DNA of 50,271 nt, taken from positions 1-50,271 of the forward strand of contig CANKMW010000068.1 of the NCBI GenBank assembly GCA_947483555.1, written 5' to 3'. The notes below the pieces were generated by a model, which saw only the letters and a list, made by a program, of their open reading frames with translations, did no database searches and was not told the DNA's origin. Numbering within the stretch: the stretch's first letter is position 1; the number at the start of each line of letters is the position of its first letter. The DNA is from Myxococcales bacterium. GTDB lineage: Bacteria; Myxococcota_A; Polyangia; Haliangiales; Haliangiaceae. This document shows, piece after piece, positions 1 through 7,401 of this stretch. Both the position numbers and the translations under genes were made by a program.

Positions 1-79
1 CCTCCACCCGCCCACGAACCCACACGATCCCGCCGTCCTCGTCGGTGTTATGCTCGCGCCACCGACCCAACCCACTCAT
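1..79 (-). CDS. N-terminus of an unknown protein running off the left edge
   Basis: An ATG at 79-77 opens a frame that stays open to the window edge (26 residues, beginning MSGLGRWREH). An AGGAGG lies about 15 bases upstream, farther than usual for a ribosome binding site. The frame starts just past the point where the neighbouring helicase gene loses its homology, so it could be the first gene after a recombination junction. I do not recognise the peptide. It is short enough to be chance, so confidence is low. Confidence 0.35.
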   Translation of the reverse strand, partial: MSGLGRWREHNTDEDGGIVWVRGRVE

Positions 80-1133
80 GACAACCAGCGTCCGCCTCCT
101 TCGCCGCACTTGCGCATTTGAGCGGCAGGACGTTGGGAATTACGACAATTACGTGCTCAAAGGGCAACGGTTCGTCGTTCGCAAGATGCTCGATCAGGCT
201 GCGCTCGGCGTCGGCTAGCTCGACCCCCGCTCCAACGACCTGCCGCGCGAGGCCATGAAACGTCAGGAACGACACGTTCCGTTGCGCGTGGCGGGTCTCG
301 AGATGTTCGCGGAGCGCGGCGTTGAAGCAAAGAAACAGAACGGGGCTGGAGGGCGTCGCCAACCGACGCGCCTTCTCAACGCCGAGGAGCGTCTTGCCGG
401 TACCAGCCGCGCCGAACACCGCAGCATGCGACTGCTCGTCGAGGAAGTCGATCACGCGAGCTTGCTCGCGCGTCAGCTGAACGAGCTGCTCGTCGCGTTC
501 GTCGATAGTCTGGCGCGCCGACCGCACGATCGAGAACGTGGGTGCGAGCGCCGTGAACACCTTCTCCGCCACTGCCGAAGTCACCCCGCCCCGGCCGGGC
601 AGCACCGAGCTCCAGTACGCGTATGCGCGAGCGATCGCGTCTGCCGCGTTCGGGATGTCCTCGGCGTCGAACGTCATCGCCGCGTGGCAGTTCATCGGCA
701 GCGTACGACGATCGACCGCGCCGTCGGGGAACCAGACTGCATGGCAGAACAGCAGGCTGTCCGCTTCCGGAACGACATCCAGGACGCCAGACCGAAGCCG
801 ATAGAGCGTGTTGCTCGCTTGCTGCTCGGGGTAGGTAGCCTCGACGTGCCCCGTAAGTCGGTTGCGCTGTTTCCACTCGCCGCGTTCGCACCAAATCTCG
901 CCACCCTTGACTTCGACAACCATCACGCCGCGGTTCGGGTCGAAGATGACGAAGTCGCCCTCGCCTTGCGCGTTGAGGTAGCGCGCGAGCTTGTGCGCGT
1001 TGCCCGGATGCAGCCAGCGGAATGAATGGATCACGACGATGTCATCGGGCAGCGCCCGAAGAGCACGGAACACTCGTTCCTCGCCGCGACTCCCGTGAAA
1101 GTCGCGCGGCGTGGCTGGAATCATCCTGGCCAT
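48..1133 (-). pseudogene. NERD-domain nuclease / UvrD-type helicase, C-terminally truncated
   Basis: The start is the ATG at 1133 (MARMIPATPRD); the open frame continues upstream but through the control region. Residues 30-130 form a NERD (nuclease-related) domain with the core GEGDFVIFD and VVEVKGG, the D-x-E-x-K arrangement of restriction-like nucleases. About residue 235 is a Walker A motif GAAGTGKT of a superfamily 1 helicase. The family continues with a Walker B of the type HVIVDEAQD; here the match ends after HVIV at about position 143 and about 30 unrelated residues follow to a stop. The whole second half of the helicase is therefore missing. Proteins of this architecture are often carried on islands and act in DNA processing or phage defence; this copy should be dead as a helicase. 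It diverges from the HTH gene at 1432. Confidence 0.8.
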
Positions 1134-1249
1134 AGCGACTCCTGCGCGACTCGATGCGCCATCCCCCAGCGTCGATCGTTGCGCCCTCATGAAGCTATCA
1201 CAACGCCTCCGACCTCCGTTGGTCCCAGTGCCCAGACACCGCGAGGAAA

Positions 1250-1366
1250 GTCGCAGCACTGCTGCGACAATCACCGGACCGACGGCGCCCAGATTGTCGC
1301 CACGCTGCGGCGACAATCTGCTGCGCGTCGGGAGACGGGATATTTGTCGCGACACCGTCGCGACAA
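1250..1366. promoter_or_regulatory. Three palindromic sites sharing the half-site TTGTCGC
   Basis: Three dyads lie in the 298-bp divergent gap between the NERD gene and the HTH gene. Site A (1250-1268) has 9-bp arms GTCGCAGCA around one base. Site B (1291-1319) has perfect 11-bp arms AGATTGTCGCC separated by 7 bases. Site C (1344-1366) has perfect 10-bp arms TTGTCGCGAC separated by 3 bases. B and C share TTGTCGC facing GCGACAA, and A shares the GTCGC core and ends in GCGACAA. The repeated dyads in a divergent promoter suggest operators or recombinase/partition sites; the likely ligand is an element-encoded DNA-binding protein, possibly the adjacent HTH product (inference). Confidence 0.6.
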
Positions 1367-1431
1367 TCGGGATCGCGCCTGTTAGCCGTCGCCGAGCTTG
1401 CTTTCGCGACCGCGCTGACCGAGATCGGGTC

Positions 1432-1992
1432 ATGGAGCACGAAGTCCTGACCGCCGAGGAGGCCGCGGAGTTCCTCCGGGTCGATCGCAAGACCGTCTAC
1501 GAGTACGTCGCGAGGCGGAAGATCCCGCACCAGCGCCTCGGTAGGCGGATCATCCTCTCAAGGTCGGCGTTGCTCGCGTGGATCGCCGCGGGCCCTGGAA
1601 GCCCCTCGGCGCGGACGGCCAGCGCGCCGGCACTGTCCGAGGTCTCGCAGCCGGTGCGGGAGCACCGGAGACCGGCACCGGTCGTGAACATGGAGCCACC
1701 CTTCCCGCCGCAGGGCCCGTATCCACCGCGATCGTGGAAGGATCCCGTTAGCCACCGTCGCGGAGCCCGGCCTCGCACGTCCGCCGAGAAAGCGGAGCTC
1801 AAGGCGCAGGTCCTCAAGGCGGTCGTCCGCTACCCAGGCCACGGCGCCCGCGCCTACGGCGAGCACCTCGGGGAGTACGCGAGCGAGATCGGACCGGTGC
1901 TTTACGCGCTGGTCGCCGAGGGGCGGCTCATCAAGACGGGGCAGACGCGGATGACCCGGTACCACCTCCCCGCGGCGAGGAGCGGCGCTTGA
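1432..1992 (+). CDS. Excisionase-type helix-turn-helix protein with a winged-helix-like C-terminus
   Basis: The ATG at 1432 (MEHEVLTAEEAAEF) is preferred over upstream starts because homology-like sequence begins there; the frame above it crosses the operator region. Residues 5-50 (LTAEEAAEFLRVDRKTVYEY, then RRKIPHQRLGRRIILSR) are a typical HTH_17/MerR-type excisionase domain, which binds DNA and bends it during excision of integrated elements. A proline-rich linker (residues 60-110) leads to a second basic and helical domain (about 120-180, with KAELKAQVLKAVVRYPG and YALVAEGRLIKTGQ) that resembles a winged helix. The product has 186 residues. The location next to a tRNA-derived attachment site supports a role as Xis or element regulator. 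No integrase gene follows it. Confidence 0.7.
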   Translation: MEHEVLTAEEAAEFLRVDRKTVYEYVARRKIPHQRLGRRIILSRSALLAWIAAGPGSPSARTASAPALSEVSQPVREHRRPAPVVNMEPPFPPQGPYPPRSWKDPVSHRRGARPRTSAEKAELKAQVLKAVVRYPGHGARAYGEHLGEYASEIGPVLYALVAEGRLIKTGQTRMTRYHLPAARSGA

Positions 1993-1997
1993 GAAGC

Positions 1998-2203
1998 GTC
2001 CCCCACCTCCGTCCCCCACCGCGGACGTTCCACTCGATCGGCACCCGGGAGGTTTTCGAGCACCGATCGCCACCAGACCTGAATCAAGACGCGGAAATCG
2101 ATCGCGCAAAACGTCGACCCAAAATCGGTGTCGACAGCAGGGTCACGCGCTCGTGTAGTTTCGCGAAGATCCGCGTCCGATTCGTCCCCCATTTGTCCCC
2201 CAC
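1998..2203. repeat. Four direct copies of GTCCCCCA between the HTH gene and the attachment site
   Basis: The octamer GTCCCCCA occurs at 1998, 2011, 2184 and 2195, as two closely spaced pairs about 180 bp apart. The stretch 1993-2277 has no convincing gene; a 112-residue frame crosses it but ends by translating the tRNA fragment and is probably spurious. Paired direct repeats inside the end of an element are the usual look of integrase arm-binding sites, but that role is inferred. A small dyad TGCAC-CGTC-GTGCA is also present near 2219-2232. Confidence 0.4.
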
Positions 2204-2277
2204 TGACCCCCTCGATCATGCACCGTCGTGCACTTTCAACGCGTCGAAGTCATTCATCTTCCTCGTCGCTCAGCACG

Positions 2278-2319
2278 TTGCCAAGGTTGACGTCGAGAGT
2301 TCGAATCTCTTCTCCCGCT
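2278..2319 (+). other. Attachment site: 3' half of a tRNA-Gly(GCC) gene
   Basis: The sequence begins with the anticodon loop TTGCCAA (anticodon GCC), continues with the 3' strand of the anticodon stem GGTTG, a 5-base variable loop, a T arm (GAGAG, loop TTCGAAT, CTCTT) and the acceptor 3' strand CTCCCGC plus discriminator T. This is the 3' half of a glycine tRNA. Upstream there is no matching anticodon 5' strand (CAACC), no D arm and no acceptor 5' strand (GCGGGAG). Tyrosine integrases commonly recombine in tRNA anticodon or T loops and leave such a fragment at the distal end of the element. I read this as attL/attR of the island to its left; the intact tRNA-Gly should be at the other end. Confidence 0.8.
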
Positions 2320-2337
2320 CAGCGTAGTAGATGACGA

Positions 2338-2370
2338 TGAGGCCGCCCACGTGGGCGGCCTTCTCGTTTT
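2338..2370 (+). terminator. Rho-independent terminator after the tRNA-Gly fragment
   Basis: A perfect 20-base palindrome GGCCGCCCACGTGGGCGGCC (2341-2360) is followed by TTCTCGTTTT. It sits about 20 bases after the tRNA 3' end, where a tRNA gene normally has its terminator, so it is probably the original chromosomal terminator of the disrupted tRNA-Gly gene. Confidence 0.75.
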
Positions 2371-2535
2371 CGGGCCGAGCCTCGGGCCCCACGCGGATCT
2401 ACCGCAGCGACAGCATCAGCTTGTAGAGCCCGCGTACCCCGCGAGCCGGCTCGTAACCGTCGAGCCGGCTCGCGATCGGACCGGATCGCCAGCTTGCGGG
2501 TGGACCGGTTCAGGGCAAGCTCATCGAACGCGAGT

Positions 2536-4092
2536 ATGTGTCGACGCATCTTCTTTGCCGTCCTGATCGCGGCGTGCGGGAGCACCAGGGAGCCGACCGC
2601 CACCAGGGCTCCCCGCAGGAGCCCGCCCGTGACCGCGCATCCCGCTCCACTGACGCCCGTCGCGATGTCGGTGGGCAGTGGTGACATCGGTTCGGCCGCC
2701 CCGACCGTCGTCTTGCGTACCGCGAATACGGGAAGCTGGGCGGTTGCATGCCAGGCGCGCCGAAACACGGATGGCCGCGACGGCTTGAGTGTCGACGTCG
2801 GGTATCACGGAGATCTGCATGGCGACACCATGACGCCATACCTGGTCCGAGGCGGCGGACCGGGAATCGAGATCGATCGCTTCGTCGGGGCGTCGCCAGA
2901 CAACCGTTGGCTCCTGGTCATCCGCGGCCAGGAACTGTTGCTCGTCGATGATCAACGCGGAGAGCAGTTCGCGCTTCCGAACGCAGACATTCGCGCCGCA
3001 CGGAGGCACGGTGGCCCCGAGACCGCCGTCTTCGATGCGAGCTCCCAGCGGGTGGTCTACTTCCGTCCCAACGGCGACGGCTCGCATGTCGTCATCCGGG
3101 ACATTCGATCCTCGACCGAGCGAGAGATCGAGATCCCGCGCGGAAGGCCATGGGTGGTGCTGCCCGATTCCAGCGGGCCGTGGGCTCGACTCCTGGTCGT
3201 CATGGATGACGGAGACAAGAACGGGAGGCTCGAGTTCCCCACGGTTCGAACAAACGCGCCAAGGGACGATGCGTGCACCGGCCCGGCCGTGTCGTCCTCG
3301 ACATGGGGCACGGACGGAGATCCGGCGACCACGATGTGGATGCGGCTCGACAGCGGCGAAGTGTTGTTTGATGAGGCAGTGATACGCCCGGTTGGCGACA
3401 AACTCGTGACGCGCGGTCCGGACGGCGCGATCCGGTACGACAACGAAGCGATCGTCGACGCCGCCTGCCACGCAGACGTTGTAGCGGTTGTCGTCGAACC
3501 GCTTCGACTGTTCGCTGCATGCGTAGGCTCTGCGAGCGAGCGGCCGATCGAAGTGTTTGGCAAGGGCCTGCGTTTCAGCACGCCGCACACGAGCAACGTC
3601 CATGAGCTCGGCGCACCACCGCGGCTGCTGGCCGATACGATCATGTGCACGCCGCGCGACGGTTGCTCGAACGCGAAGGATGGGTCGATCATCGATCTTC
3701 ACGGCGCCAGCTATCAGTTGCGACGGGGGGCCCGTCTCCTCGTTCAATCCGGTGAGGATTACGGCTCGCTCGATCTCCTGACCGGTGCGCACAAGGCGTT
3801 GCGGAACCTCAGCGGGTTTGTGCGAGCGACGGCCGGGACCTTCGTCGCGATCGATGCAAACGTCATCGACCTTGAGAGAGGCGAGGTCGTTGGCTTCGCG
3901 CCATATCCTCCGCTCAGTGTCGACACGGCCGGCCGCGTCCTGATCGCGCCATCGGAGACCGAGGAGGTCGCCGTCCCGATGGGTCCTCTGCGATGGATCG
4001 TCCCCGTGCCCTCCCGCCCCGCCAGGAGTGCTCCGACGACACCCAGTGCTCCGCGCCCCGCGCTGCAAGCGGGCACGCCCGTCCGCCGCTGA
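2536..4092 (+). CDS. Secreted lipoprotein, probable beta-propeller-like fold
   Basis: The ATG at 2536 gives a lipoprotein signal MCRRIFFAVLIAACGS with lipobox IAAC; the upstream in-frame start would place residues ahead of the signal and is not used. The mature part (about 500 residues) is rich in beta-strand-like stretches with repeated short motifs such as ASPDNRWLLVIRG, QELLLVDDQRG and DASSQRVVYFRPNGDG, which resemble PD40/WD40-like propeller blades. Cysteines are scattered through the middle (TIMCTPRDGCSN). A proline/serine-rich tail ends the protein. It is likely anchored in the inner or outer membrane facing the periplasm. No enzyme motif is visible, so function is unknown. The next gene starts 30 bases downstream on the same strand. 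Confidence 0.7.
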   Translation: MCRRIFFAVLIAACGSTREPTATRAPRRSPPVTAHPAPLTPVAMSVGSGDIGSAAPTVVLRTANTGSWAVACQARRNTDGRDGLSVDVGYHGDLHGDTMTPYLVRGGGPGIEIDRFVGASPDNRWLLVIRGQELLLVDDQRGEQFALPNADIRAARRHGGPETAVFDASSQRVVYFRPNGDGSHVVIRDIRSSTEREIEIPRGRPWVVLPDSSGPWARLLVVMDDGDKNGRLEFPTVRTNAPRDDACTGPAVSSSTWGTDGDPATTMWMRLDSGEVLFDEAVIRPVGDKLVTRGPDGAIRYDNEAIVDAACHADVVAVVVEPLRLFAACVGSASERPIEVFGKGLRFSTPHTSNVHELGAPPRLLADTIMCTPRDGCSNAKDGSIIDLHGASYQLRRGARLLVQSGEDYGSLDLLTGAHKALRNLSGFVRATAGTFVAIDANVIDLERGEVVGFAPYPPLSVDTAGRVLIAPSETEEVAVPMGPLRWIVPVPSRPARSAPTTPSAPRPALQAGTPVRR

Positions 4093-4122
4093 CGTCCTCG
4101 CGATGGGCTACGGTCCGCGGAC

Positions 4123-5067
4123 ATGGTGCCTGACCTCAACATCGATCTCGGCCGGGAGCCCGGTGAGCGCTGGCAGGACGTCGCGAGATACCGCGACGGA
4201 GCACGCGCGCTGGTGGCGTCGTACCTGCGGGATCTCGAGGGCACTGGCGCACGGGAAGCGGTTGCGCTGGCGCGCGAGGCAGCGGTGCCACCGGAGTACC
4301 TGGCCGAGATGCGCGGCATCGCGAGCGCCCTCGATCTCGACGAGCTCGACCTGCTGGTGGCGAACCTGTACTACGACGCGCTCAAACCGGTGCTGGGCTG
4401 GGGTTGCACGGCGTTCGCCGTCGACACGGACGATGGACCGCTGCATGCGCGCAACCTCGACTGGTGGAGCGAGGACGGACTGCTCCGGCGCGAGAGCATC
4501 GTCATCCAGCTCGACGGCGGACCGGCGGGCCGCTATCAGATGGTGGGGTGGCCGGGGTTCGTGGGCTGCTTCTCGGGGGTCGCGGAGCGGCGGTTCGCGG
4601 TCACGCTCAACGCGGTGCTGAGCGATGACGCGCCGGCAGTCGCGCCCGCGATCGTGTTCGTCCTCCGCCGCGTGCTGGAGGTGGCCCGCGGCTTTTCCGA
4701 AGCGGTCGACATGCTCACGAGCGCGCGGGTGGCGTCGGATAGCCTGCTCCTCGTGACGGGCGTCGCGCGTGGCGAGATGGTGGTGATCGAGCGGACGCCG
4801 ACGCGCAGCGCCCTGCGCCGGCCCGAAGACGGGCGGATCGTGGTCACCAACGACTATCGCAGCCTTGCGACCTCGACGACCGCCGCACCCGGCAGCCTCG
4901 CCGCGACGTCCTGCGCCCGCTTCGATCGGACCACCGCCATGATCCGGGAACGTCCGCCTGATGAGTTCGCGTGTCGTGCCGTGCTCGACGACCCGGGGGT
5001 CAAGATGGCCATGACCGCCCAGCAGATGGTGCTGTCGGCGCGGCGCGGGACGATCGATCTCGGCTAA
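4123..5067 (+). CDS. C45-type Ntn hydrolase (acid ceramidase / N-acylethanolamine amidase / acyltransferase family)
   Basis: The 314-residue product carries the family signature GWGCTAFAV with Cys95 and, 15 residues later, HARNLDWW (Arg110, Asn111, Asp113). In this family the cysteine becomes the N-terminal nucleophile after self-cleavage, and the R-N-x-D motif completes the site. Members hydrolyse or transfer acyl groups on amides: ceramides, N-acylethanolamines, penicillins and peptides. The N-terminal ~90 residues (for example LEGTGAREAVALAREAAVPP) would be the propeptide-like alpha chain. No signal peptide is evident, so cytoplasmic action is likely. The substrate cannot be read from sequence. 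It follows the lipoprotein gene by 30 bases and may be cotranscribed. Confidence 0.8.
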   Translation: MVPDLNIDLGREPGERWQDVARYRDGARALVASYLRDLEGTGAREAVALAREAAVPPEYLAEMRGIASALDLDELDLLVANLYYDALKPVLGWGCTAFAVDTDDGPLHARNLDWWSEDGLLRRESIVIQLDGGPAGRYQMVGWPGFVGCFSGVAERRFAVTLNAVLSDDAPAVAPAIVFVLRRVLEVARGFSEAVDMLTSARVASDSLLLVTGVARGEMVVIERTPTRSALRRPEDGRIVVTNDYRSLATSTTAAPGSLAATSCARFDRTTAMIRERPPDEFACRAVLDDPGVKMAMTAQQMVLSARRGTIDLG

Positions 5068-5263
5068 CTCGGATGAGCATGCGTCTCCAGCTTGACATCT
5101 GCTTCGCCGCCACGGGCCTGCGCTGCGGCTGACGTCGTCGATGCACTTGCAAGCGTGGACGACGACCGCGTCGCGGGCGTCGCGGATCACCACACCGCGC
5201 GCGTGTCGCGCCCCACCGAAGCGACGTAGACTCGGCGCGCCCGCAGGCGGAGCGCACGCGCAC

Positions 5264-5810
5264 ATGGCGATCACGACGGTCCGGATCCATCCAGCAATCG
5301 GCATCGCGCCGAGGTCAAGAAGATCACCTGGACCGTCCACCTCGCGAACCGCAAGGCGGCCGGACGCCGGGCCACGGCGCCGGTCGACGGGCTGGGCAAC
5401 CCGAAGTCCGACGCGCCGCGCCCGGGCGAGGTCCCGGCCACCGATCTCGGCGTTGAAATAGCGCAACCCTGGCGAGCCCGATCGCAAGCGCCTGATCATC
5501 GATCCCGGCCCCAGGACGCTCGACGACCCGATCAGGCGGCGGCGTTCAACACCGGCAAGTTCGGCGACACCTTCGTGCCGGCCAGATGCGGACCCAGCTC
5601 GACGGCACGCTGCTGGTGCTGGCCGCCGACGGCAACTCGGATGCGCCCGGTCCCACCGACCTGATCGAGGAGTTCGCCGACAACGCCGGCTGGTACGACG
5701 ACGTCGCCGACGGGCCGGTCACCGCCACCGTCGAGCTCACCGCGGGCGTGGTCCCGGTCGCGCCGGCGTGGGTGCTGTGCGTGCCGCCCACGTACGCGGC
5801 GTGGCCAAGA
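5264..5810 (+). pseudogene. Degraded lodA-like gene (LodA/GoxA quinoprotein amino-acid oxidase)
   Basis: Successive pieces of a LodA-type protein lie in order but in different frames: VRIHPAIGIA (from 5264), EVKKITWTVHLANRKAAG (from 5311), KRLIIDPGPRTLDDP (about 5486), AAFNTGKFGDTF (about 5542) and TLLVLAADGNSDAP ... NAGWYDDVADGPVTATVEL (from 5586), ending at PAWVLCVPPTYA. These are hallmark blocks of the N-terminal half of LodA/GoxA, cysteine-tryptophylquinone enzymes that oxidise lysine or glycine and release hydrogen peroxide. At least four frame changes and the loss of the catalytic C-terminal half (including the quinone residues) make it a pseudogene. The blocks are also closer together than in intact proteins, so deletions have occurred. 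Confidence 0.8.
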
Positions 5811-5901
5811 TGCTGTTCGGGATCCTGCGCGTACCCGGCAAGTGGCCGGTGCCCGACGACGCTGCCCAGGATGTGGTCGACGACCTACGCTCGATCCGTG
5901 C

Positions 5902-6201
5902 GCCGGGCCGGGGTGGATCGCGGCCGGCGACGCCGCGCTGACGCTCGATCCGCTGTCCGGACAGGGCATCTGCCGCGCGCTGCTCTCGGGTGAGCGCGCC
6001 GCCCGCGCCGTGGTCGCCGCCCACGCCGGCGACGCGACCGCGCTCGACGATGCCGCCGCGCGCGGCGCCACCGAGTACACCGCCTCGCTCGCGGTGCGCG
6101 CCGCCTACTACGCGCTCGAGCAGCACTTCCCGGCCTCCGCGTTCTGGTCGCGCCGCGCCGCCGCGGTCGGCGACGGCCGGCGCAGCGACCACGGCGAATG
6201 A
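5902..6201 (+). pseudogene. C-terminal fragment of a LodB-like FAD oxidoreductase
   Basis: The frame contains PGWIAAGDAALTLDPLSGQG, the C-terminal FAD-binding block (GD...DPLxGxG) of halogenase-like flavoproteins, followed by helical sequence to a TGA at 6201. The Rossmann N-terminus (GxGxxG) and middle are absent. LodB/GoxB, the flavoprotein that matures the quinone cofactor of LodA, belongs to this family and its gene normally follows lodA. The position directly after a lodA remnant makes LodB the best identity. The stretch 5811-5901 between the two remnants holds an open frame (VAKMLFGILRVPGKW) that I cannot assign. Confidence 0.7.
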
Positions 6202-6243
6202 CCCACCGTCGCGATCATTTCGGAGCGGAGGGCTCTTCACCAC

Positions 6244-6660
6244 GTGCAGATCCGATGTCGGTTACGCTACGGTGTGAGCTTCGAGGATCGCTACGAGCCA
6301 TTGCTGACGCGGCGGATCCCTCGTGGCGACATCGCGATCGGTCGTGCCTACGTCATTCATGCGCGGAATGGAGGTATTGGTGTTGCGGTCGAGCAGGACG
6401 GCGTTCTCGGCTACCGGCTTCATCGCGAGAAATTCGGCGAGCACTACCTGTTCGTCGAATTCGACTGGGCTCAGGGGCCACCCCATGGAACTGCGATCCC
6501 CTTGGCGCTGATCACCTCCGACCCGCCATTCGAGGAATCGGCACTTCTTGGGTGGCTGGCCGACCAGGAACGCGAACATCGCGCGGCGATCGACGGTGCA
6601 TGGGAAGTCGTTCTCGGGGTTCCACTGTCACGGCGGCGCGGTTCGAAGCAAGAATCTTGA
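6244..6660 (+). CDS. Hypothetical protein, first gene of a three-gene unit
   Basis: The product starts at a GTG (6244) 20 bases after GGAGGG and is 138 residues, soluble and mixed alpha/beta, with motifs such as GRAYVIHARNGGIGVAV and HYLFVEFDWAQG. There is no signal peptide or membrane segment. It contains a short beta-rich core and a basic tail (RRRGSKQES). I do not recognise the family. The next gene starts 30 bases later, and both codon usage and spacing suggest one operon with the following two genes. Confidence 0.6.
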   Translation: MQIRCRLRYGVSFEDRYEPLLTRRIPRGDIAIGRAYVIHARNGGIGVAVEQDGVLGYRLHREKFGEHYLFVEFDWAQGPPHGTAIPLALITSDPPFEESALLGWLADQEREHRAAIDGAWEVVLGVPLSRRRGSKQES

Positions 6661-6690
6661 CAAATCAGCTGGCGCGAGGAGGCTGGGATC

Positions 6691-6966
6691 ATGAGCATCA
6701 CCGAAGCACGCGCAATCGATCGCGACCAGCGACTCTCGTGGGCCGAGATCTGCAAACGCTTCCCGGACGAATGGGTCGTCATCACCGGTGCGGATTGGGT
6801 GAACGATACCGACTTCGCCTTCGGAACCGCGCTGGTGCTCGGGCACTACACGAGCCGCAAGATCGCATCGCCCCATATCAAGGCCGCCTTCCAGCACCAC
6901 CGCGAGGTCGGCTCCTTCTGGACGGGCAAGCTCCGCGGCCCGATCCCGCGGTTCATCCTTCCGTGA
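6691..6966 (+). CDS. Small hypothetical protein paired with a retropepsin-like gene
   Basis: The 91-residue product (MSITEARAIDRDQRLSWAEI...) has a conserved-looking core WAEICKRFPDEWVVITGADW, a GT-containing strand and a C-terminal GPIPRF. It lacks signal and membrane segments. Its stop codon overlaps the GTG start of the retropepsin gene (GTGA), which implies translational coupling. The two proteins may form a processing pair or complex; that is inference from coupling only. Confidence 0.65.
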   Translation: MSITEARAIDRDQRLSWAEICKRFPDEWVVITGADWVNDTDFAFGTALVLGHYTSRKIASPHIKAAFQHHREVGSFWTGKLRGPIPRFILP

Positions 6967-7367
6967 AGGTCACGCACTTCGATCCGGAACGTGACCTGAT
7001 CTTTGTCGAGGGGTGGATCTGGAGCCCGCGAGCAGAGAGCCGTCGGCAGCTCCGGCTCGTCCTCGATACCGGCGCGGCCGAGACGATCGTGGTTCCCGAG
7101 GTGCTCGACGAGCTGGGATACAATCCGCGACACGGCGAGCAGATCACGGTGATGCGATCTGCCGTCGGACGCGAAGAGGGTTACCTGATTCGCGTCATGC
7201 GTTTCTCGTGCCTCGGTCATCGCGAAGACGACTTCCGCGTCCACGTACAGGATCTTCCCGAAGGGTGGGGCATCGAGGGACTCATCGGCCTGAGCTTTCT
7301 CCGGCTGCTCAACTACGAGATCCGATCGCGAGAAGGGCGGATTCTCGTCGAACGAGCGGAGGGTTAG
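6963..7367 (+). CDS. Retropepsin-like aspartyl protease
   Basis: The GTG at 6963 overlaps the preceding stop; 134 residues follow. Residues about 30-45 read RLVLDTGAAETIVV, the D-T-G-A active-site loop and following strand of single-domain, dimeric retropepsins. A second hydrophobic-hydrophobic-Gly element near residue 110 (GLIGLSFLRLLNYEI) matches the end of the fold (usually I-L-G-x-x-F-L). There is no signal peptide or transmembrane segment. Such bacterial proteins are probably homodimeric proteases. The substrate is unknown; the coupled 91-residue protein is the obvious partner to test. Confidence 0.8.
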   Translation: MKVTHFDPERDLIFVEGWIWSPRAESRRQLRLVLDTGAAETIVVPEVLDELGYNPRHGEQITVMRSAVGREEGYLIRVMRFSCLGHREDDFRVHVQDLPEGWGIEGLIGLSFLRLLNYEIRSREGRILVERAEG

Positions 7368-7401
7368 CTCTGCACCGCGCTGCGCGCCACCAGGTCCTTC
7401 A

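Noticed and set aside
1989..2327. A 112-residue frame downstream of the HTH gene.
   Set aside because: Its C-terminus (VESSNLFSRSA) is translation of the tRNA fragment, a common artefact, and the rest has no recognisable domain.
2200..2330. A complete tRNA-Gly gene.
   Set aside because: The anticodon stem 5' strand, D arm and acceptor 5' strand do not exist upstream; only the 3' half is present.
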